This document shows positions 1-7,802 of a DNA stretch of 64,000 nt, piece after piece. Both the position numbers and the translations under genes were made by a program. Positions within the stretch are counted from its first letter, which is position 1; each line of letters begins with the position of its first letter. Origin of the DNA: Aromatoleum aromaticum EbN1 (GTDB lineage: Bacteria > Pseudomonadota > Gammaproteobacteria > Burkholderiales > Rhodocyclaceae); the NCBI RefSeq assembly GCF_000025965.1, contig NC_006513.1:3410001-3474000 (forward strand), written 5' to 3'. The notes under the pieces are model-generated. The model saw only the letters and a list, made by a program, of their open reading frames with translations, was not told the DNA's origin and did no database searches.

Positions 1-339
1 GGAGTGTCCGCGTGCAAGGCTCGCGATCTTCAACGCCAGCACCAGGCGCACCGTCGGCGCCGAGAGCGGTTCGCCGACTCCCACCGCGTGCGACAGCACG
101 AGATTTTTCTGCAGAAGTTCGAGCTGATCGTCCGGGATGTGCGTCTGCGCGAGGCGGCCGAAACCGGTGTTGATGCCGTAGGCCGGCTCGCCGCTGCGCG
201 CGATCGCCGCAACCGTCGCGGCGCCGCGCGCGACCACCGGAAAGCAGGCCGGTTCGAGCTCGAGCCGGCTGTCGCTGAACGCGATCGTGCGCAGTTCGGC
301 GAGCGTCAATCGGCCTGGATGAAGGCAAACGGCAGTCAT
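1..339 (-). CDS. hutH: Histidine ammonia-lyase, N-terminal part (runs off the window)
   Basis: Reading the minus strand from an ATG at 339 gives 113 residues that continue past the window edge. The translation carries the aromatic ammonia-lyase N-terminal signature YGINTGFGRLAQT followed by LQKNLVLSHAVGVGEPL, typical of HutH. The enzyme deaminates histidine to urocanate in the cytoplasm; the MIO-forming Ala-Ser-Gly lies further in and is not visible. A purine-rich stretch upstream of the ATG can serve as ribosome-binding site. The gene is read away from the catabolic island and looks like its ordinary chromosomal neighbour. Partial only because of the window edge. Confidence 0.88.
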   Translation of the reverse strand, partial: MTAVCLHPGRLTLAELRTIAFSDSRLELEPACFPVVARGAATVAAIARSGEPAYGINTGFGRLAQTHIPDDQLELLQKNLVLSHAVGVGEPLSAPTVRLVLALKIASLARGHS

Positions 340-622
340 CGGGAGTTCCCCCTGGTGGCGCTTTGACCGCTCGTGCGCCGGAAAATTTGTTGCCCGGGAG
401 GCGACCGCGGTCATACGGCACTCGTCGTGCCAGGATGGTCCGCTGCCCGGGTTCGTGCAGCGGATGCCATTCACCGTTTGATCATAGACTGACGTTATTC
501 AATTTGCGTTATTCGATTGGCTGGCCCTGGAGGTGGGAAGGCGCTACCCTTGGGCATCGCGGCATTCGCAGTCTGCCGAAGACCAAAAACGAAAATCCGG
601 CCAACTCGGCGATCATCGCCCC

Positions 623-2215
623 ATGACGGCAGCGTGCACTCCGACCATCCGTTCCCGACTCGCCCTGCTCGTCACGGCGTGCATCTTGCCTGCGTCATTG
701 ATGACCGCGGCGCTGATCCATTACAACTATCAGCGCGAGAATGCTCAACTCGTGCGCGAGGTGATCGCGACTGCCCGCGCACTGACGTCCGCGGTTGACC
801 GCGAACTGGCCGCGACGGAGTCGGCGCTGAACGTCCTCGCGACGTCGCCCTACCTGGCTTCCAACGATCTCGCGGCCTTCCACGACCAGGCGATGCAGGT
901 TCTGCAAACCCGGTCGGCCAATAACGTCGTGCTGACCGATACGACCGGCCGACAGCGGATCAACACGTTCCGGCCGTTCGGTGAACCCTTGCCTTTCGGA
1001 GGGGTGATGCCGCAGTTGAGGCACGTCCTGGAAACAGGGCGTACGTATGTCTCCGGGCTTTTTGTCGGGCCGGTGGTGCACCGGCCGGCGCTCAGCGTCT
1101 CGGTACCGGTGCACCGCGACGAGCGGGTCGTCTACGCTCTGAGCATGGGTTTTTTTCCGGATCGCCTGTCCAGAATCCTCAACGAGCAGCGCCTGCCGGG
1201 CGGCTGGACCGGCCAAATACTGGATGGCGAAGGCATTGTCGCTGCCCACACTGAAGTGGAGCAGTTCATCGGGCGGAAGGGTTCGCAGGCCTTGACAGAG
1301 AGGCTCGCCGAAGCCGCCGAGGGATCGATCGAAATCCTTACCGACGCGGGCCTTCCTGTCATATCCGTTTTCAGTCGATCCGCCGTTTCCCGGTGGACGA
1401 CGGTCATCAGCATTCCCCGGGAAGCGCTCACGAACCGGCTGCAGCAGTCGCTCGGCTGGCTGGTCCTCGGTACGGTGGTTCTGCTGGGCAGTAGTCTGCT
1501 TCTTGCTTGGAGGCTCGGGGGCCGGATTGCCGGCGCTTTCTACGGATTGACCGGTCCGGCCGTGGCCTTGGGCTCCGGCGAGGCGATCGTCGTTCCCAGC
1601 TTCCGGCTACGGGAAGCCGACGAGGTCGGAGGAGCGCTGATCAAGGCATCCGCGATGTTGCAGCAGACCCGGCACAAGGCACTCCACGACGAACTGACGG
1701 GCTTGGCCAATCGGGCGCTGCTGAACGAAATCGTCAACGATCAACTGGCTTTGTCACAGCGATGCGACACCGAACTCGCTCTCCTCTACATTGACCTCGA
1801 TGGCTTCAAGTCGGTCAACGACCGCCACGGCCATGGAATCGGCGACGAGCTGCTGCGAGCCGTCTCGCAACGCATCAACAGCGGAATTCGTCGCTCCGAC
1901 GTCGCTGCGCGGCTCGGCGGTGACGAGTTCGTGGTCGTAGTGTTCGCGGCGGGAGCCGACGGGGCCGCGGCGCTGGCGCGCAAGCTGGTGGAGAGTCTTT
2001 CCGATCCGTACCGAATCGGAGAAATCTCCGTTCGCATCTCTGCCAGTATCGGCATTGCAATATATGCCGGCGTGGAAACCACCTGTGAGAAATTGCTGCA
2101 GCAGGCGGACGCCGCGATGTACCGCTCCAAGGCCAACGGCAAGCGATGCTACACCTTCATGCCGGCAGAGCAGGGTTCCGGCGCATGGCCCGATAACCAA
2201 GGCGGCACTGCGTAG
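623..2215 (+). CDS. Membrane-anchored diguanylate cyclase (GGDEF)
   Basis: A 530-residue protein from the ATG at 623; upstream in-frame codons from 533 lack a convincing start. An N-terminal membrane helix (about residues 10-32) precedes a periplasmic sensor region of about 250 residues, then a second membrane helix (LGWLVLGTVVLLGSSLLLAW), a HAMP-like linker and a C-terminal GGDEF domain. The active-site motif RLGGDEF is intact, and an RxxD inhibitory site (RRSD) sits the usual distance before it. The expected reaction is synthesis of cyclic di-GMP from two GTP, with product feedback. No EAL domain is present. The ligand of the extracytoplasmic sensor is not known. Confidence 0.9.
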   Translation: MTAACTPTIRSRLALLVTACILPASLMTAALIHYNYQRENAQLVREVIATARALTSAVDRELAATESALNVLATSPYLASNDLAAFHDQAMQVLQTRSANNVVLTDTTGRQRINTFRPFGEPLPFGGVMPQLRHVLETGRTYVSGLFVGPVVHRPALSVSVPVHRDERVVYALSMGFFPDRLSRILNEQRLPGGWTGQILDGEGIVAAHTEVEQFIGRKGSQALTERLAEAAEGSIEILTDAGLPVISVFSRSAVSRWTTVISIPREALTNRLQQSLGWLVLGTVVLLGSSLLLAWRLGGRIAGAFYGLTGPAVALGSGEAIVVPSFRLREADEVGGALIKASAMLQQTRHKALHDELTGLANRALLNEIVNDQLALSQRCDTELALLYIDLDGFKSVNDRHGHGIGDELLRAVSQRINSGIRRSDVAARLGGDEFVVVVFAAGADGAAALARKLVESLSDPYRIGEISVRISASIGIAIYAGVETTCEKLLQQADAAMYRSKANGKRCYTFMPAEQGSGAWPDNQGGTA

Positions 2216-2223
2216 CAATTTCC

Positions 2224-2247
2224 CGGCAGCGGGGTCTGCCGTCGTTT
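2224..2247 (+). terminator. Hairpin after the diguanylate cyclase
   Basis: CGGCAG (2224-2229) pairs perfectly with CTGCCG (2236-2241) around a six-base loop and is followed by a short T-rich tail. It starts 9 bases after the stop codon, so it is a plausible but weak Rho-independent terminator. Confidence 0.45.
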
Positions 2248-2530
2248 CCCGGGACCGATTTTTGACAGGGAGACGGGGTGTCCTGATCCGCGTACAGCAA
2301 CGACCGCAGCATTCGCCTCGCGTGCCGGACATCCGGGGTGCGACAGTTAATCTCGTAACTATATGATTTCGTTACACACGACTTTGACACGCTCCACTAC
2401 AACAAGGCCTTTGGCGAGGTCGCTCGCCGGAGTTCCGCAGCGCCTGATGGTCGGCCGGGCGGATCTCCGTCAGCCACAAGCAACCCGCGGTACGGCGAAG
2501 ACGACACCGCGTGCGGGAGAAGTGCGCACC
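2248..2530. other. Intergenic stretch, no gene recognised
   Basis: Between the cyclase and the end of the histidine kinase I see no credible coding frame with a start and ribosome-binding site. The only visible structure is an inverted repeat GTAAC (2355-2359) and GTTAC (2371-2375) with an 11-base A/T-rich spacer; its role is unknown. Confidence 0.4.
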
Positions 2531-4027
2531 TCAGGCACTCGTGACGACGTGGGGAATAAGGACTTCCAGGGTAGTGCCCGTGTGTGCCGACGAATCGATC
2601 CTCAATTCGGCGCCGAGAATCACTGCTCGTTCCCGAATACCGCTGAGACCATTACAGCAAATCGGGAGTGCGTCTGGATCGAACCCGACACCGTCGTCAC
2701 GAATCAGCAATTGCAGGAACTGCCCGCGCCGGGTCAGGGAAATGTCGATGTGTTTTGCCCTTGCATGCCGCGCCGCGTTGGTCAGGGACTCCTGCACAAT
2801 GCGGAAGATTGCCGTGATCGCCGTGCTGTCGAGGTTGCCGCACAACTCGTCGCCATTGATGGACAGACGGCAAACGATGCGGGTATGGGACGAAAATTCC
2901 TGCGCCAGCCATTCGATGGCGGGCGCCAGCCCGAGGTCGAGAACCTTGGGCCGGAGTGTGCTGGCAATGTCCCGAACCCGGTAGAGGATATCGTCGGTCA
3001 GGCTTTCCATGCGCAGCATCTTGGCAACCGAACGTGAATCGAGACCGCCGGCCTCCCGCATGCAGGACAAATCCATTTTCAGGACGGTGAGCAGCTGCCC
3101 CAGCTCATCGTGAATCTCGCGCGCGATGGCGGATTTTTCCTCTTCGCGAATCATGCCGACGCGCACGCACAAGTCACGCAGAAATTCCTCGGACTGACGC
3201 AACTTCTCTTCGTTGCGCCGGGCATCCGTGGCATCCAGCATGATGCCGTCCCACAGTACCATTCCGGCATCCATGAGCCGGGGCGTGGCCTGGAGACTGA
3301 TCCAGCGCTCGGCGTGGGTACCGGCACAAAGACGTCCCGCCCAGCTCCACCTGGTCAGGGTCTCCGATGACGATTTCATGGATTGGTGAAATGCCGCGAT
3401 ATCGTCGGGATGAATCAAACCGGTGAAATTGTCCGAACTGCGCCGCAGCTTTTCCGGCGCAAGGCGGGACAGGGCGACGATGCCATCGCTGACATACTGG
3501 AACCTGGGCAGATCATCGAACCTGTGCATGGCAAGCTGGAATACTGCGCCGGGTACGTTCGAGACAATCGCCTTGAAACGCGCCTCGGTCTCACCAAGAA
3601 TGCTTTGAGCCCCCCGGATATCGGTGATGTCGCGGCCATCCGCCCAGACCGATTCAACCGGGCCATTTCCCGTGAGCCGCTCGGGCGCGACATGCATGCG
3701 AAAGCAGCGCAGGCCATTTTGCGTCGGCAGCCATAGCTCCTCCGAACGCTCCTTGCCATCGTTGTAAGCCCGCTCCAGCAGATCGCACCACTGGGTCGAT
3801 ATCTCGCGGAGGATTCCAAACTGGCTCAAGCCGGCATCGGCAATGGCATCCATGGCGATACCGAAATTTCGGCAAAACGCCGGGTTGGCGTACTGAATGT
3901 CGAAATTGCCGCCGAACCGGGCGAACATATCCTTCGACTGCTGGACCCACGTGGCAAAAGCCTGGTCATAGTTGAGCTGCGGCGCCCCGGCGGCGGCGGT
4001 GACTTCCATCGGCATGGCCCGCTTCAT
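2531..4027 (-). CDS. Cytoplasmic PAS-containing sensor histidine kinase, NarX/UhpB type
   Basis: A 498-residue protein with no membrane helices. Two PAS-like regions (about 20-140 and 150-275; note FQYVSDGIVALS and FTGLIHPDD) precede a HisKA_3 dimerisation domain with the phosphorylated histidine in AREIHDELGQ (His306), then a HATPase_c domain with the N box (QESLTNAARHARA) and G box (DDGVGFD). It follows its response regulator after a 9-base gap, so the two form one operon. By analogy with the two-component systems in the ebd region of Aromatoleum aromaticum, it probably senses the hydrocarbon or its ketone through the PAS domains; that assignment is inference from context. Confidence 0.88.
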   Translation of the reverse strand: MKRAMPMEVTAAAGAPQLNYDQAFATWVQQSKDMFARFGGNFDIQYANPAFCRNFGIAMDAIADAGLSQFGILREISTQWCDLLERAYNDGKERSEELWLPTQNGLRCFRMHVAPERLTGNGPVESVWADGRDITDIRGAQSILGETEARFKAIVSNVPGAVFQLAMHRFDDLPRFQYVSDGIVALSRLAPEKLRRSSDNFTGLIHPDDIAAFHQSMKSSSETLTRWSWAGRLCAGTHAERWISLQATPRLMDAGMVLWDGIMLDATDARRNEEKLRQSEEFLRDLCVRVGMIREEEKSAIAREIHDELGQLLTVLKMDLSCMREAGGLDSRSVAKMLRMESLTDDILYRVRDIASTLRPKVLDLGLAPAIEWLAQEFSSHTRIVCRLSINGDELCGNLDSTAITAIFRIVQESLTNAARHARAKHIDISLTRRGQFLQLLIRDDGVGFDPDALPICCNGLSGIRERAVILGAELRIDSSAHTGTTLEVLIPHVVTSA

Positions 4028-4036
4028 CGCCCGTAC

Positions 4037-4672
4037 CTAGAAACAGGCTTCCACGGCGGCTTCCGGCGCATATTTGAGCAACTCGACATTGTTTTGGCAG
4101 TGCAGCTTTTGCATTGCCCGTATCTTGTGGGTACTGACCGTCTTGGGACTCACGGACAACTCGTTGGCAATTTGCGTTACGCTCTTGCCCGCTTGCAGCA
4201 TGCGCAGAATCTGGGATTCCCGGTGGGTAAGCTGCTCTTGTACCGAAGCAGTCGGCATACGCACATCGAAAAGGATTTTCTCGGCCAGATCCGGATCTAT
4301 GTAACGATGACCACTCGCCACCTTGCGGATGGCCGACAGCAGGATTTCCCGTCCCTTGCCCTTGGTCACGTAGCCGCTTGCACCACTCTGCAGCACCTTG
4401 GCCGCCAGTTGTGTTTCGCCGTACATGCTGAGCACGAGGATGGGCAAGCCTGGCCACTCGCTTTTTACCCGCCTGACCAGATCGACGCCGGACAGGCCAG
4501 GCATCGACATGTCCAGCAACAGCACATGGGCGTTGCAGGTCTTGATGGCGGCCAGCACCTCGCCGCCATTGGTGGCCTCGGCTACTACCTCGACATCCTG
4601 CATGGCGGCAATTGTCATTTTCAGACCTTCCCGAACAAGGAAATGGTCGTCGGCTACGAGTACCCGTATCAT
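4037..4672 (-). CDS. NarL/LuxR-family response regulator
   Basis: A 211-residue protein. The receiver domain (1-120) has the acidic pocket (VADDH), the phosphoacceptor Asp54 in LLLDMSMPG and the conserved Lys in GYVTKG. The C-terminal LuxR helix-turn-helix reads LTHRESQILRMLQAGKS then IANELSVSPKTVSTH. It is the first gene of the regulator-kinase operon on the minus strand. The likely targets are the catabolic operons of this island (inference). A near-perfect operator-like inverted repeat lies about 185 bases upstream. Confidence 0.92.
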   Translation of the reverse strand: MIRVLVADDHFLVREGLKMTIAAMQDVEVVAEATNGGEVLAAIKTCNAHVLLLDMSMPGLSGVDLVRRVKSEWPGLPILVLSMYGETQLAAKVLQSGASGYVTKGKGREILLSAIRKVASGHRYIDPDLAEKILFDVRMPTASVQEQLTHRESQILRMLQAGKSVTQIANELSVSPKTVSTHKIRAMQKLHCQNNVELLKYAPEAAVEACF

Positions 4673-4855
4673 GAAAATCCTCCTTGGTGGTGCTTCTGAT
4701 TCCGTAATGCCGCAATGAGAGCGGTCTTCTTCATGTATCGGTCTACTCGCAACAACCGTACCTGACAGCCAATATGTTGTTTTTATAGGACTATTTGTTA
4801 CTGAATGAAAACATCACCGAAGCCCGATGTGGACTAGATCAGCCAGAAAACAGTC
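4673..4855. promoter_or_regulatory. Upstream region of the two-component operon
   Basis: The A/T-rich stretch around 4770-4800 (unlike the GC-rich genes around it) is the likely promoter region for the minus-strand response regulator and kinase. I could not assign convincing -35/-10 boxes, and no gene is visible. Confidence 0.4.
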
Positions 4856-4877
4856 GGATGGTCAAAATGAACCATCC
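4856..4877. promoter_or_regulatory. Operator-like perfect inverted repeat
   Basis: GGATGGT (4856-4862) and ACCATCC (4871-4877) form perfect 7-base arms around an 8-base spacer, two helical turns end to end. The size fits a dimeric regulator site. It lies between the sigma-54 activator gene and the two-component operon, upstream of the latter. No T-run follows, so it is unlikely to be a terminator. Confidence 0.5.
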
Positions 4878-4972
4878 CTGCACAGGACAGTGCTCGAGAA
4901 GTCCGAAATGGTGATTTTCGGCTTGAGCTGGAGATCGCCGCTTTTCGGGCCAACAACGACAAACGTCTTGCT

Positions 4973-6685
4973 TCAGCTTTCCGGGGGGCTTTTCCGGCTC
5001 CTGAGCCGGTAGCGTAATTGCGAGCGTGTCAGCCCCAGCGTGCGCGCCGCGGAACTGACATTGCCAAGGCTGCGGGCAAGGGCGGTATCTACCAGAAGAG
5101 ATTCCACATTCTCCAGCGACACGCCCTTGTCCAAGATATGCTCAACCAACTCCCTGATTGCGTGATCTTCGCAGGCGAGCAGTTTTCCGTGCCTGTCGAC
5201 GCTGACCTCGGGAACTTCCGGCCCGTTGCGGGACGAGGTCAGAAACAGGTTCGAGACATCGATTTGTTCGCCATTCTGGGTGAGTAGCACGCCGCGCTCG
5301 ATCATGTTCTCCAGCTCGCGAACATTCCCGGGCCAGGAATAATTCATCAGTGCGTGCATGGCGCGGTTGGTTATCCTGGCCGGACGCTTGCCTTCGCGGG
5401 CGGAAAATTTTTCCACAAAGCGCTGGGCCAGCAGGGGGATATCCTGCACCCGCTCGCGCAGGGGGGGAACCAGCACCGGCAGGATATTGAGGCGGTAATA
5501 CAGATCCTTGCGAAAACGCCCCTGCTCGACGGCCTGCTTCAAATCCACGTTGGTGGCGGCGACTATCCGGACATCCACCTTTCTGGTTTTCGTGTCCCCC
5601 AGCCGCTCGATGTCGCCTTCCTGAATGGCCCGCAGCAACTTCGTCTGGGCGGACATGCTCAACTCGGCAACCTCGTCCAGAAACAAGGTACCCCAATGGG
5701 CACGCTCGAAGCGGCCAGGACGGGAATTGCGCGCCCCTGTATAGGCGCCTTTCTCGACGCCAAACAGTTCCGATTCAATCAGCGGCTCGGGCAGCGCCCC
5801 GCAGTTAACCGCCACGAAAGGACCGCTGGCACGGCTGCTCGCCTTGTGCAAGGCACGGGCGAACACCTCCTTGCCCACGCCCGTTTCGCCAAGCAACAAC
5901 ACCGTTATCTGGCTGACTGCCGCTTTCTGGATCAGCAACCACGCCGCCTTGAAGGCCGGAGATATCCCGACCATGTCGCTGGCTTCCATGGAGTCTTCGA
6001 TGGAATATCGAAGCCCCTGCACCTGCTGCTGGAGTTGCAGGATCTGGTCGGCAATGGCGTCCGGGTGGAAATGGCGCAGCAATTCCTCGGCCTCGGCTGG
6101 TGCCCAGCCCTTGAGCGGCTTGCCTATGAGTCGCGACTGCCCGGGTCCTTCCTCGCATTCCTTGAACAGGATGAATGTGCCCATTATCCCGCTTACATAG
6201 CCTGTGGCATATCCTTGTTGCATCCAGCCGGTTGAGCCCGGCTCGACACCGAATATTTGCCGGTGGACCTCCCCTTCGAATGAGTTTGACCAGAGAACCT
6301 CGGAATAATAGGTACCCTTGGCAATATCCGCATCGATGCGGACCGGGTCGACCTTGACGAAGCCCTCGAGGTTATGCAGCAGCGGTCCCTTGCGGATGAT
6401 CTCCGGATCGGGCGCGTCGGGATAAAGTTTGCGCACGAGTTCGGCATCGCACATACCTGCTGCGTAGCCCATCCGCGTCAGCAGTCCGCGCGCCCGATCC
6501 GAACCGAGCGTGTCGGCCAGCTCCTTGCGCAGGCTGCCCAACGCTTTCATGTGCAGGAGAACCATCCTCTCCTCGCCCAGCCAGATATTCCCTTCCGTAA
6601 ATTCGAAACGCAACCGTGTGGCCAGATCCTCAATTCCGAACGCCGAATCACCAGACTCGGCGAGCGCTTTCAGTTTTTTCTGCAA
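4973..6685 (-). CDS. XylR/DmpR-type sigma-54-dependent activator
   Basis: An aromatic-sensing activator with, in order, a XylR_N effector domain (EGNIWLGEERMVLLHMK onward), a V4R segment (GYVSGIMGTF), an AAA+ domain with Walker A GETGVGKE, the sigma-54 contact loop GAYTGA and Walker B TLFLDEV, and a C-terminal Fis-type helix-turn-helix (NVSSAARTLGLTRSQLRYRL). The frame stays open to 6943, overlapping the previous gene by 79 bases. I prefer the TTG at 6685, preceded by AGAGG at 8 bases, which gives 570 residues, close to XylR. A phenol or alkylbenzene-derived effector is expected for the family. In Aromatoleum, EtpR is such a regulator for p-ethylphenol and p-hydroxyacetophenone genes. No convincing sigma-54 promoter was found nearby. 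Confidence 0.88.
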   Translation of the reverse strand: MQKKLKALAESGDSAFGIEDLATRLRFEFTEGNIWLGEERMVLLHMKALGSLRKELADTLGSDRARGLLTRMGYAAGMCDAELVRKLYPDAPDPEIIRKGPLLHNLEGFVKVDPVRIDADIAKGTYYSEVLWSNSFEGEVHRQIFGVEPGSTGWMQQGYATGYVSGIMGTFILFKECEEGPGQSRLIGKPLKGWAPAEAEELLRHFHPDAIADQILQLQQQVQGLRYSIEDSMEASDMVGISPAFKAAWLLIQKAAVSQITVLLLGETGVGKEVFARALHKASSRASGPFVAVNCGALPEPLIESELFGVEKGAYTGARNSRPGRFERAHWGTLFLDEVAELSMSAQTKLLRAIQEGDIERLGDTKTRKVDVRIVAATNVDLKQAVEQGRFRKDLYYRLNILPVLVPPLRERVQDIPLLAQRFVEKFSAREGKRPARITNRAMHALMNYSWPGNVRELENMIERGVLLTQNGEQIDVSNLFLTSSRNGPEVPEVSVDRHGKLLACEDHAIRELVEHILDKGVSLENVESLLVDTALARSLGNVSSAARTLGLTRSQLRYRLRSRKSPPES

Positions 6686-6864
6686 TCGTCCGTCCTCTGG
6701 CTTGGCGGTCCCCGGCAACAGAACCCGATAAGATCGCCGCAGTGTATCAGCGATCAACCATTCCCCACGTCGCCAGATGATCCGGCGGTCGGCATCGACA
6801 TCGACATCATGATTACCGCAGGCGGAGGGCAATTGCGCTGCTGTATCAGTATATTGAGAGCATT

Positions 6865-7770
6865 TTACAATATGGGCATGATCAGCTTGAACCAGAACAT
6901 GTCGCCCTGAAACCGGTTTTCGGCGCGGGATTCCTTTTGCCACTGGAAAATCAGGTGAGAGTGAGAGGCGGTCTCGTATTTCACGCTCGGGCCAATCGCA
7001 AATACCTGGCCGCGATTTCCGTCCGCGCCGACCTTCACGCCGTCCCGTTCATCGTTGTTTGTTTGCCGCAAATAGTAACCGCTCACGCCCACGGACCAGG
7101 GGCCGATGTGTTTTCCGACCAGATAGTCCATGTGAAACTCGTCGCCCGACCGGTAGTCCGTGTCCTTGTTCCTCGTCTTCATGTTGTACATGAACTTTCC
7201 GCTGACTTCCCAGCCATCCTTGCCCAGGTAGGTCAGCGCGAACACCGGCTCGAAGCTGTAGTAGTTTGCGCCGGGATTTCTTCCTGGCGCGTTTTTCCTG
7301 TTGTACGCGCCTGTCGGCAGGTAAATATCCAGGCCGAGTGCGTAATGCCATTCCGGCGAGTGCCAGGTCAGCACGACCGGCGTGATGTTGGCATCGCCGA
7401 AGCCGGTTCGACCGTTCCTGGTGCCGGCGACATTGATCGAGAGATCCATGACTGGCGGCAGGAACACGGCCCAGCCATAGTTGGCGCCGAGCAAGGTCGT
7501 CTCCGTCACTTTCACGAAGCGCGGTGCTTCGAAAGTGGCATCGAGGCGGACGCCATTTCCGTTCGGGGCAGTGACCTTGTTGCCGCTGCGATCGCGCAGC
7601 GTCCCGGAAACATGGCCGAAATAGTTGAGCAGGTAATTTCCCGGAGGCGGAAGCGCTCCCGCGAACCAGTTTTCCGCCCCGTTCGGGTATTGATCCCCCC
7701 CTTCCTTGGCCTGCACGGCTCCGGCCATCAACGCCAGGGTTGCCAGCACCGCAATCGCGCTGTTTCTCAT
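6865..7770 (-). CDS. Outer-membrane channel, phenol MetA-pathway (SphA-like) family
   Basis: A 301-residue protein with a signal peptide (MRNSAIAVLATLALMAGAVQA) and repeated amphipathic beta-strands ending in a C-terminal hydrophobic strand, as in outer-membrane beta-barrels. Composition and motifs (ENWFAGALPPPG, YLPTGAYN, YSFEPVFALTYL) fit the family of putative transporters found beside aromatic degradation operons. It lies 32 bases downstream of the CoA ligase on the same strand, so it is probably co-transcribed with it. The likely role is uptake of a hydrophobic aromatic substrate across the outer membrane (inference). Confidence 0.8.
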   Translation of the reverse strand: MRNSAIAVLATLALMAGAVQAKEGGDQYPNGAENWFAGALPPPGNYLLNYFGHVSGTLRDRSGNKVTAPNGNGVRLDATFEAPRFVKVTETTLLGANYGWAVFLPPVMDLSINVAGTRNGRTGFGDANITPVVLTWHSPEWHYALGLDIYLPTGAYNRKNAPGRNPGANYYSFEPVFALTYLGKDGWEVSGKFMYNMKTRNKDTDYRSGDEFHMDYLVGKHIGPWSVGVSGYYLRQTNNDERDGVKVGADGNRGQVFAIGPSVKYETASHSHLIFQWQKESRAENRFQGDMFWFKLIMPIL

Positions 7771-7802
7771 TCGCCACGCCCCCGAAAGGAATACATGACC
7801 TG

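Noticed and set aside
6686-6943. N-terminal extension of the sigma-54 activator
   Set aside because: Overlaps the end of the channel gene and has no homology to XylR-type N-termini; the TTG at 6685 has a ribosome-binding site and gives the family length.
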